Shown here: positions 11,001 to 23,000 of the stretch, one piece after another
How the letters are laid out: each line of letters begins with the position of its first letter
Position numbering within the stretch: position 1 is the stretch's first letter
Origin: Diphasiastrum complanatum
Taxonomy: Eukaryota; Streptophyta; Lycopodiopsida; Lycopodiales; Lycopodiaceae
Length of the DNA: 59,656 bases
Assembly (NCBI GenBank): GCA_029204225.1
Contig: MU833208.1
Location: 1 to 59,656 of the forward strand
Direction of reading: 5' to 3'
Notes under the pieces: model-generated
Seen by the model: the letters and a program-made list of their open reading frames with translations, nothing else
Told to the model about the DNA's origin: nothing
Databases searched by the model: none
Program-made: the position numbers and the translations under genes

Positions 11001-14000
11001 TGTTTTAAAGTGAATGATTAATGTGGCCTTGTTTTTATTGGTCCTCCAGGCTCTTTCCATCCCTTGATTGCTGTGCCCTAATGTGGTTTCCAAAAATTTG
11101 GTTAATGAGATTCATACATCATCCTCGACAGGTGACTTGATTGACTTCATAGACAGTGGTGATATACTCTTATTCACAGAGACGCATGAGAGTGCAGAGC
11201 GGGCTTTATCTTCCTTTCTTGGTTTCCACTGGGAATCGGACTTCATAGCAAAGATTAGACCAACAGGTGGGCGTGGTTCTGGTGGTGTGGCATGCTTATA
11301 CAAGAATGCTATTCAAAGAGGATTAGAGGTGGTTCATAAAGACATTCATTAAAGTTAGTGTATGGATCAGGCTTAGAGGGGAGCCTACAAGTCTAGACAG
11401 AGACATCTATAATACGGTATGTTACTTCCCACCGGACACATCTTCTATATATGGATGATTCTCCATATATGGATCTGTCTAGAGACATCATCAGGTTTTT
11501 TGACAGAGGACATATTCTATTACTAGGGGATTTTAATGCCAGGACTAGATCACGTCAGACACCATTTTATGATTTGGAGCAGGATCCTTTACGTATTAAG
11601 AGATTGGACAATGACGATCTTGGTATCTTGAGACACTCTGCGGACGGGGATGGGCCTATCACAGATTACGGGAAATATTTCTTATAGCTAGGAGAAGCAC
11701 ATGAGCTTGTCATTTTTAATGGCATTTTCAAATAGCCTTCATCCAGCGATTTCACTTGTCATCCTCACAGTGGTGGCCATAGTGTGGTAGACTACCTCAT
11801 GGGATCACCCTCTCTTCTTCCCCATATCACTACCTTCACCATCACCCGCACTACTCTTTCTAATCATTCATTTCTCTCCTTCCAATTGGGAACAAAAAAA
11901 ACCATCACATCTACTTCTACTTCTCATCCACCCCCCACTCATGCTCCAAGATATTGTTTCGAGAATCCATACATTCAGTACTTAAGAGGTTGGTGATCCA
12001 TATACACTAAAAACTTACTACCATACAAGTAGTGTCTCCAGGTTTCAAGTGCATGGATTATAGCAAATGATTCTTTTTCCTGCGTCGTGAAACACAACTA
12101 AGGATCAGTGAACTCTTTGCTTTCAAATGCTAGTGGCCTAATTGAACTGCCCGAATTGCAATATCAATCGTGTCAGTTCTAACGATGTAAGGTTGTTCTG
12201 GATGTGCAATTTGTAATACGGGGCCCGAAACAATCAGGGCTTAAGTTTCTCAAAACAATGATTCAATTCCTCATTCCAAACAACAGGCGGACTAGGTTAA
12301 TTCTTCTTTATATTTCTATTAACAACACCTTTGTCAAAATATTGAGTGGTGTTGCCACCTTGGCATAATCCTCAATAAATCTTCGAAAGAAAAATGTAAA
12401 TTCGAGACACAATTTAACTTGTTTAACAGTTTGTAGCATTGGCCAATCAATAACCCCTCGTAAATCTTGATCCCATAAGCAGTGATCTTATGACCTAGAT
12501 AAACCAACTCATGCTTAAAGAATTCACACTTGGATTATTTAACGTAAATGAACTCTTGACGGAGTTTTGTCAACACAATTTTGATATGTTCTATATGTTC
12601 ATATCATCTACAAACACTACCAGATTATTTTTCAAATGTGGATTGAATCAATTGTTCATCATTTGTTGGAATGTTGTCTGAGCATTTGTTAACCCAAAAG
12701 GTAGCACTAAGAACTCATAATGGCAAAATCTGATACGAAATCCAATTTTTTGCACATCTTTTGACGTAATTTTTTTCTGATGGTACCCTGTTCTAAGATC
12801 AATCTTAGTGAAGTATTTAGCCCCACCTAAGCGATCTACCGGGTCGTCCATCCTAGGTAAATTATATTTATGAGCACCTGTTTGTGATTTACTTGGTTGG
12901 ATATGTCCCATCCTCAGATAATTTTCTATTTGATTTGTAATCTTTATCTCCTCCTCCTGAGAAAACTTGTAAGGTTGTCTAAAGACAGGTTGACTGCTAG
13001 GAATTAACTCTATTTTGTGGTCTACTAACCTAGACCATGAGGTAGTTCAGTTGGAAAAACATCTTGAAATTCACTTATGATTTGATTTTTCATTGTTTGT
13101 TCTCGATCTAAAGTTACTGAGCTTTGCATCGCTGAAAATTCACAATTGTTTAGATATATCTTGGAAAAATCCAAAATAGGTATTGCAAACATAGAAAAAA
13201 CTTCATATTGCAAATTGTCAAATGATTCCAATATACTAACTGTAGAAATCGCGTTTGATGGATGAACAAAATTACTGCCAAAAATTGTAACTACTTTATC
13301 ACCCTCCTTGAAAGTGAGAATATGCTTCTCAAAATCAATTGTCAGAGAAGGCGATTTACTAAATAGCCACTCATAACCAAAAATTAAATCAGTACATGCC
13401 AAGTCTAAAACATGAAAATTAACTAATTCTCTATGATCTTGAATCATCCGTGGGAGATTCAGCACTTTAACGTCCCAAGTCTCTAACTCGGCTTCTAAAG
13501 CTAGATAAACTTTGTTTCTGTGGTTGTTGGCCTCAGATGTCAGGTTGAGTTTTTGCACAAGACGAGAATTAATAAAGTTATGACTTGAACCACTGTGCAA
13601 TAAAATGTTTACTTCTTGATCCATTATTGTGCCTTAAACAAAATAAACTAGTAGGCGAGAAGGAAGTTGTATAAAGGAACATTCACACTCACAATTATTC
13701 AGGTTCCTTTCCAAAGTTTTACCTTTTCCTGCAGGGATCTCGATCACTTGTGTCGCAAGTTTCTTTCTTTCAAGACAAAATTTTATCATATGTTTAGGCT
13801 TGTTGCAAAACTAGCAAAGTTTCGCTTTTATATCCTTAACACGAGACAAAAAAAAATTCTTTTTCTTCTTCTGCAATTCCGATGCCAATTGTTCCAATTC
13901 GTCAAAATATATTTGAGCTCTGTCTGGACCTCGTTTCCTTTTCTTTTTACTTTTAGAGTAGATGGAATCTGTTGAAATTGCCTTGTGGAAACCACAACCG

Positions 14001-17000
14001 TGGAGTCACATTCACAAAATTGACAATTTTGCTTCAAAAATTGCCAAATTTTAGAAGGCGATTTAAGCTATAGAGCATCAAGTCAGTCACTGTAAAGCAC
14101 AGTTGTAAGGGAGAACAAGTTTCCAAGAGGTCTGCCACATCAGCTTGCCACCTAGGCTTCACACGTGCGAGCACAGAACAGCTAAAAAAGCAGTAGGACG
14201 ACGTGCTTTTCCAATGGTGATATGTTGAAAATGCATGCTACTCTTCTTACGCCCTCAGAGAGGCATCATAAACAGTCTATAACAGTCCCTTAGAGGTTAG
14301 TGAAGCATTCATACAGGTCCTGAGGCTCAGTATGGGCTGAGATGGGCTGAGAACAAGCAAAAAAGGATTTTCCAGAGGGCGCACTACTATGTGAAACAAA
14401 CTACATCAGCTCCACCAGTGATCCCTTTACGGTTTCGGAAAATCCAATCACCAAAAAGGCATAAAAAACATCAATTTTTAGACCGTTTTTGGCCATGCAC
14501 GATCTCTACAGCTTGTTTCTTCTCCTAATACTGATAAGACAACTTCAAATGTGTAGGGGAACATGCATGCAAAGTTTCCGAGCAATCCAACAATTGTATG
14601 CATCACAAACTTGGCAAAAAACCTTCAAAAAACATGGCTTTTTGACTATTTTTCTAGTTTCCATAAATCCCTCATGCAAGCATCTATCGATGCAGTTGAA
14701 GCATAAACTGGATTACTATAAAAAACCGTCATAAACACCGCATAGATCCGATCACAATCAATATGGCTATGGAGAACACCTATATTGATGGATCTTAGCA
14801 AGAAGCAAATTAAAAACTGAGAAAAGAGGATTTTTCACGACTAGGAAGAGAAAAATGGTTGCTCTTTACCAAAAAATCAACGAAAAGCTCACCAACTCCA
14901 AATCCTTTGATCTTCATATGCCTTGCTTTGATACCATTGTAAGGAGAAGCACCTCAAGATCCTGCTTACAAGACACAAACAAAGGAATAACAATGGGGCC
15001 AAATATCCCAATCAAGTAGAAGCTATTGATCAATCTCCAATAGCATCAACCCCAAGCCATAAGATAGGATACTGATGTAGAGAGAGAGAATTGGCAATTA
15101 AGGATTGGTAGTAGGGCGAGTTTCTACAAGGATAGATAGCCCCTGTAGTGACTGTGCATGTGCCCATGCAAGCCTACTGCATTCCTTTACATGCAAGTCA
15201 TTACTATTGATACTTTGCATCATGGAAGTAAGCGGCCTAACCCATGCAGTAGATCCACATGTCAGTAGATGTGTGGTTGGCTCCTCACAAGGTTATTAAT
15301 TACATTTTTGGCCTAGAGTGGAATAATGAGGTGTAGCTAACAAACTCGTGTACTGGAGTACCTAATATCCACATCTAGGGCTATTCTGATACCTCTATAC
15401 CGGACATGGATGCAACCATTTATTTTTTGAAATGGCCAAATCTAATTGGTCGATAACCCAATGAATTAATTGCAATTGTCAACTAATAGTAGGCAATAAA
15501 GAACTTCATATGTTACCCTATTATAATTTTGAAGCATTTAGTACTTCTATGCTAGACTCAAAGACAAAGAAACAAGAAATTTTAATGACCAACAAACTTT
15601 TGCGATTAAAATCTTTTAGCTCGATAACCCTACATAACATGCTAAGTTCCTCTTGATAAAAAAAAAGAAAGAACACTTGAATTGTTGAGCCACAAATATT
15701 AAAACAATGGTTCCTTGCTAGCTAATTCTAATAGATTTTAGGGTGTTTATCTTCAACAGACTATGTGGTATTTTCTCTTATATTTAAATGTAGCAAGATA
15801 TTAATCATATTCTGTTGCAGAGTTTACTTTCTGCGTAAGAAAATCAAAGAGCAAAGTTGAAGCCAACTAAACCAATAGCATAGCGGGTTGCAATGAGCTT
15901 GGCTGTTTGTGGTTGAGTGCCCACATCAAAGTGGCTCAAACTGTAATGATCTCTCCTTAGCTCTTGATGGAGTGTACCTTGATCTCATGAAAAGCCGTTG
16001 AGGACCTCAAAAAATAACATTCAATCCAACCAATTGTTGTTTGAGAACCGAAAACTAAAGCCTTTGAACTTTTGATAACACTTCCCACTTGAAATATGTT
16101 ATATAAGTGGCTACTTTGTCAATTGTCTTCTCTTCATTGGAAATTTGAGTCCACCTGCATAAGTGGTACTTGGCCTTAAGTAGGTTGAGAGTTAGTCCCC
16201 ATGGTGGGAAAAATCCAATAATAGGTCTTTGACTACGCAACAAAATTTGTTGATGTATCTTTCATAGTCCACTAGTCCTCTTTTTATAACTGCACTTGTC
16301 ATTTCCCTCAAATCTTTCTTTTGAGCTTTGAGAGAGACAAAAGTGATGGCCCCTTTCTTTTGCCAACATGAACATTCTAGGTTGAACTAGGTTTATTTGG
16401 AATTGCCTCCATTGATGAACACCATCTTGTGTAGACTCCTCAAGGGAGCTGGGATAACCAACTTAGCTTCCTACATTCAACCACTTGCCCAATGAAACCG
16501 ACGCACTTTGAGGGCATGAACTCCACAGAGCTAGCCCCAAAACATCCAAGCAAGCTATTCAACACAACTTACATATCATAAGTCTTATTTATAACCAACA
16601 AAGCCAAACATGGAAACAAAACCAAAGAGGAAATATGGAGCCAACTAAGCCAATTAGCATAGTAGCGTCTATTGTCCACAAGTTTGACCCTCAGGTATGC
16701 CGCTAAGAAAAAGGTCGTCATCACTCCTATCAACAGACTTGGAAGACAGGTGAAACTGAAATGGTGAAGGTACATTCAGTTTGACACTGATTGATCTTCG
16801 GGCCACTGACATGAGCTAGACATAGAGCCTAGCTAATGCTAGTAAGGAGAATTGAGACCAGACATTGGACTAAGAAAACTTGTGTAGTTATTCTGCCATC
16901 CAATGCCTCCACTTAGCCATGGCACACCATGTTGCTATGGTATAGGGGCAATTTTGATTTGGAGCTCTTGGCAGTGAGGTCCAAGAGCCCCCTAGGCCTA

Positions 17001-20000
17001 GACTTGAGCTCCAGAGCTAGCTCGACAATGAGAATCAGGTGATTGTCTCACCATAGGCCAGAGGCACAATTAGACTAGATATATCTTGCTAGCTCATCCA
17101 TAGGTTGAAGGGTCAACCATGTTCATCTAGACTTGCTCTGGCATTTGGGAGGGCCACGCATTCAACTCTTTGTGGGCATTCTTAGTGCACTCGAGCCAAC
17201 TTCACAATAGCCACCTTGACAACTGGTCAGCTAACCTCTTGTCACGCCACAACTAGCATTGGTGCCTAGATATAAACATTTCCAAAAGATTAAATTGATT
17301 ACTCCACCATATTCTACACAAAATTTCACACATTTTACACCACCTTAATCCAAGTTGTAATAAGAAAGTTAAGGGCAATCAAAGTTTGGGATAGTTAAAA
17401 TTTTAGCTCTTGGAGATGGCAAAGGGGTAGCATGCCGGCGTGCTACCCCTTTGCCATCTCCACGAGCTAAAATTTTAACTATCCCAAACTTTGATTGCCC
17501 TTAACTTTCTTATTACAACTCGGACTAAGGTGGTGTAAAAAGCAAAATTGTGTGAAATTTTGTGTAGAATATAGTGGAGTGTTATGGCTAAAATATTTGT
17601 TTCAAAAATTTGCTCTACTCATGTTTGAATTTTTTAGTAGATGATTGAAAGAATAAATGCTTATCTCAACACTCTAATCCTCACTCTAATCTAGCATGGC
17701 ATAACTTCATTTTGGTAGCATGCCATGTGCTGAAAATATGTGATCCATGTCAAAAGAAAACTCACAAAACTCGCAGATGATTTACTTGCACTCAAACTTT
17801 TCCTACAAAGAGCCATTGTAGAGCTTCCTACAAAGAACTCAAGAAAACCAAATCAAAACCCAATAAAATCAATGATGTACTCGCAGTTTGTCAAAACCCT
17901 CCAAAATGGTATATGAGGAGGATTTCACAAGGATTTTATTGTTGATTGATTTGGTTTTCTTGATTTCTTTGTAGGAAGCTCTACAATTTGCATGGCCATG
18001 ATTGATGTTCATTCAATGTTCTTACCTTGTTGTTCTGCGTGCGATGCTTTATCTTTGAGTGTGTTCATAACTTGGTATCTTGTCATGGTACCATATGTTG
18101 AGTGCCAGTTTTGTTTGGCTTCATAAGAGAAGACCCTAATTTTTCATTTTTTGGCTCTAATTTTCTCTACAATGGTAATTGGGTTCTTTGATGTGGTGTG
18201 CGTAATACTACGTAAATTATCTGTCAATCTGAGTATGGTAGGTGGGGCACCACAGATTCACTTTTTTGCTAAATTTTGTGATGGTTGTCATTTTCATGCT
18301 TTTTTGTTATAACCTTGATATTGTGGTATTTCCCGTTTTGCAAATTTTACTCACTCTTGGCATTTGATTTTTTTTGTGATTTGTTGTGTTCTTTTCCAGT
18401 ATTTTTTGCAATAAGATGTTTCTGAGGCACTTTACACTTCAGCAATCCAATCCCTGAAATCAATCCAGTTAGAATGTTTTTACATTCTTTATATTCTTAC
18501 AATAAATTGCTCCTGTTGCACTTTGTAGATCACGATTTGGATATGCGGACAATCAGTTTTCAAGTTTCTAGGTTCTTCAAGATTTTAGCACTTCATGTTT
18601 TCCATAAATGGGTCCAAAGGTCATGGTAATGCATAACACGCATGTCTACAGCAGTGACACCTTGTACATGAGGTTCATGAGGCACGTATATAGAGGAGGT
18701 ACAACCATTGGTTAATTAAACTCCTTTCGTTTTAACAATCCAGGGAGAGGTATGTGCTCCTTTAGAGGATGACAGACATGCCATTTTTCCAACACATTTA
18801 CAGCTTCTCACTGAGTTTGACATTTTTAGTCAGAGCAATTTTGCTACACATGAGTTTCACTGTTTTTCTCTTTGATTGCATGTTTAAAAGTTGGCACAAT
18901 TGCTTGTAAATGGAAACAATCTGCCAAGCACAGCCTTGGGGTTTTTATAACAATTTTGGGCTGAAATTGCTATGGAGCTGAGATGTTTTGGATAATACTT
19001 GTGTATGTGAATTGAAGGCAATTTCCTAGAAGGTTATCATTGCGGATTAGCATACATGTTTCAAGCATTTTTACAGAATAATGGTGCTGATTTGATTGAG
19101 CTTTAATTAGATCAGATTCTTGCATGACTACGATTTTTTGTGGAAATCGTGAGCTATAGGCTGCTCTTTGGGGAAAAATTTCCACACTTGGCAGCCACCT
19201 TTGCAAAAGAGGCCCAGCCACAAAACTCGACTCATGAAGTAGTATAACTGAAGATATTCAGAACTAAAGATGGCGAATGAAGCTTGTGATCTTGGCTTTG
19301 CCAAACTCATGCTAGTTGAGTGGGAATAACTGCGAAGCAACAGACAGAAATTTTCTTGGAAGGTGATATAAGTGGACTTGACTAAATCAGTTAGTCAGCC
19401 CGAACAATAGCAAGCCAAATGATAGCCAAGTCTAATTGGATCAATCAACTAGTTAGACCTACCCCAATAAGTGATGAATCAATAATCACTGGAGTCTGTT
19501 TAGTAATTGACCATTTGTGAGATACCTAGATAGTGGAATTCCATGCTCTGTAGAGACAGCACATATAGGCAAGGATATCATTTTAGTTGTGGAAAATCTC
19601 TGATTTTCAAAAGTAGCAAGTCTCTTCATGTTAGAGGGCGTTTGTTTGACTTCACATATGAAACGTTGATTATTTAAACTCACTAGCTCTATGTGATTGT
19701 CTTTCTTTAAACTCTAGGAAGTTGGGTGGATAGATTGACAAGTGTATGGGGGCTAGACTGTAGTACAATTCAATTTATCCCCACTTTATGAGTTGCTAGC
19801 CAACAATCTCTTGGATAATTGGCTAGTAGATTGACTAGGGAAAGGTTGAAGCCTTGCTTGACACACCCTTGCTTCTTATTTGATCTTTTGTACCCGGATT
19901 CATGAAATGGAATAGTGCTTACTAAGGCTGACTAAATCAATCGGCCAGGTGTTCGAGAGTGATTAGAGATGTAATGATAGCATCAAACCATGGCATTTTG

Positions 20001-23000
20001 GTAAGTGAATCAAAGAGTGGAATAAACATACTGAAAAGGTATCAAGTCTGGTGTATATGGCAAACTAAGGTGATATGGTGTTAGAAATTTTAGGCGATTA
20101 CTTGAGGGTTTTTTGTCAAGTACAATATATTAAGAATTTGTTCTGATAAAATTCTAAGGTTAGCTAGATTTTAATTGTTTAGGACCTTTTATGGACATAA
20201 TGAAGATAACCTCATATAATGCTTTTGAAAGTAGAACTGAAAGAAACCATGGCTAAGCCAAAAGCGTTACCAAAATTTGAAACTCAATCGTAGTGTGAAA
20301 CATTGGCTCCACTATTCATTGATTGAATAAAACCATTCTATAGTATTTGGATGGTTATAAATTTGGATGAGATTAAGACAAGTCTAGGGGATAGTATCAA
20401 TCTGTAGACATATTAGTCTAGGTGGCTATGGGAGGAGGAATATGTGCAATAGTCAATCCTGGGGTGGGTACATTCCAATATGGACATGCTCATGATTAGG
20501 GCAAAGTGATGCGCATATGTGTAGATTGAAACCGTAAATGAGTACACTTCTAAGCTATCTTGTGATGGATTTCATTAAGGGTAAGTGTCATCAAATCTGA
20601 TTTGAAATTAATTAGTTTCTTGACTTTTAAGATTTGAAATGGACAAAAATATGTTATAGTGATATCATTTGGGGATGACTTATGTTTCAAATAATAGCCT
20701 TTAATTACAAGAAGTTAAACTAAGAAATGGATCGTTACTAGAGCTATAGATGGTGTGACATGAATCAGTCTGATCATTTGATAAATGTCAAAATTGTCTA
20801 TGAAAAAATTTGGGGATAGAAACCTACTAGTAAACCTATACAGTTGTAGAATATTTCTAGTACCATCAGAGATGTAGAAAAGCAATTCTATCACCTGGGG
20901 GGAAAAGAGTTGTCTTTGTGGAAAGAAAATCTCATTTAAAAGGAACTGTTTATACTTTATCTATGTAAGAATTGATATGAAAGAAGACAATTACCTAGTT
21001 CCAGTTCTATTAATTAAAGGCCCATAAAGGAACTTAATAGAAATGAGTCACAACATACATTATTATTACTCTTGATATATAGGCATTTGTCAATGTGAGA
21101 AAGTACGATAGGTGATCCTATTTATGGAACAGGAAGTTAGGGAGAATCTAGAATTCTCAAGGTCTATTTGCGACATGCCGTGGATGGAAACTCGAGTTGG
21201 TATTGAGTTTGAAAAGCTAGTACTTCCAAAGAGAGTCACCGTGCATTCAATCCTTCAGATGTGTTGTGGAAATCAGATCACACTTTTTCGAGCATGATTA
21301 GTTAAAGTTGATGACAAACCATCCACAGTTCTTTAAAGCCTGCGAAAGTACAAGATCAAGGAGAATAATGATTGATGAATTATAATCACTCCGTGTACTT
21401 GATTTGGATTGAATAAGATATTTTGAAGAGGCCGAGTCTTGCAAGAGTTTTGTAGCTTGTGATTCCTCTATAAGTCCATATTTAAGGATTGAAATGCATT
21501 TAAGGAGGGAAGTATGTAACATCCCTAATTTACTAGGATCAATCAACAATTAACCTTGGGCTAGAGAACCTACATGAAGTTAGAGGGTTATGTAACTATG
21601 ACTTTGATTTTTGCAATGCATTTGACGCTGCTACCTCCTACCACTATATAATGGCATTCACGGGCTGCGTGGCTGGTTTGGAGTCAATTGGTATAGATTG
21701 GGCCATCTCTTACTCCAAGATGGTGTTCTTGCCACTTGGGGACATTTGATATTGTGGCCATGATGGATACACTGATAGCCATTTGCGATTGGGCATTTAT
21801 CATCCACAAAATGGCATAAGTAGAGTAGCTCGCAAGCATTTTAGGGTTGATGATTTGGTTCTCTCATGTACTGTGTTGGAGGCTCTACAAAAAAGCTTTG
21901 TAGGAGATCGGCCACTATTTTCTTGGCAGTGATTGATATCCATTCAATGTTCTTAGTTAGCGATTACCTTATGTTCATCATTTGCTGCCACTCGAATCTA
22001 CAATTGATGCTTTTCAATGAATGTGATCATAACTGTTTCTTACTTATTTTGAAGTTGGAAAAGTTTATACTTGCGAAGACAACCTAACCACAGAAACTGA
22101 TCTTGAAAATGAGATTATGGCAACAGGTACAGTGTTAAAAGCTCAGTGGCTAAGCTCCTTCCGTGACATTGTTAAAAAAGCTTCATTTCGCATTTCTAAC
22201 TAGTCTACCAGTAGTTTTAGCATTACATTGAAGTTCAATGGGTTATAAGTTTGAAGCTAAATTCCATGCACCAAAAACTATAGAATGAGAATGTTTACAA
22301 TCTTATACTCATCTCTCTTTCTAATTGATGTTAGATTTGAATGTTTGGAAAACTTTCTTCCAACCCTAATAATAGGCATGCCTTGCAACATTTCAGTCAG
22401 ATTTGGTCGATGTTGAGCGTATTCCACTAGGATTCAAGACTCTAGCAGAAGGTCAGGTATTTGTTTATGAAGATTCTTGTGAAATTTCTCTGTTCTACCA
22501 TTCTAGCACATTTTTAGAACTTTTACCTCAAATGCACCTCACATTGATTTAATTTTATGGAGGTCTTTTTGAATCTTGTCGTAATATACGAATTTGAAAT
22601 AAGGACTTTCATTTACTGCTGTAGTGGAAGCTTCAGAATTGTGAAACTTAACTTTTTAAATAGCTAGATCCCACTACTTATTTCAGCGAATGTGAGCATT
22701 GAATGAAAGGATGTGTGATTTATCAGATATTGAAGTCCATGTTTTAGCCTTGTTGTATAGACAAACACCCTTTATATGTCTGAAATTGAACATATTTTAT
22801 ACTTCATCATGCATTACAATCGTAAGTATTATACTTCCCGACTCTTTAAGCTTGCCCATTGAATCACACAGCCCCTTTGTAACCGTGAAAAATTGAAGCC
22901 TTTTGACATCTGATCAGCATATTTGATGCTTTTAAAGAAGATGATGGTTCCTAACATCGGGGGTCAGCTTTTGGCAGATCATGTTCAAGTTTTCCTCTTT

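Larger units (their letters stand above)
12000..14040 (-). mobile_element. Gypsy A: Ty3/gypsy remnant (Gag zinc knuckle, protease, RT, RNase H)
   Basis: Read on the minus strand. Gag end at 14040-13740: DSTVVVSTRQFQQ, and a decayed knuckle FCNKPKHMIKFCLERKK (first Cys followed by a stop). Protease and linker at 13624-13025: NILLHSGSSHNFINSRLVQK with D to H in the active-site DSG/NGS motif, then GYEWLF. Reverse transcriptase at 12911-12648: RMDDPVDRLGGAKYFTKIDL, RTGYHQ, LVLPFGLTNAQTTFQ. Further broken frames from 12600 to 12000 give FEFFKHELVYLGHKI and, for RNase H, FTTQEKESFAIIHALETWRH. It belongs to the same family as gypsy B near 41.2-42.3 kb. Multiple stops and the lost protease Asp make it inactive. 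Confidence 0.87.
5766..22396 (+). other. Intron 4 of the vasohibin-like gene (about 16.6 kb), filled with transposons
   Basis: Bounded by donor GTAAGT and acceptor CATTTCAG, both in phase 0, joining IYLT to SDLVDVERIP. It holds LINE-B, a non-autonomous LTR element, a copia integrase piece, LINE-C, gypsy A, two foldback repeats and a chromovirus remnant, all listed separately. Intron status is inferred from the exon homology on both sides. Confidence 0.85.
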
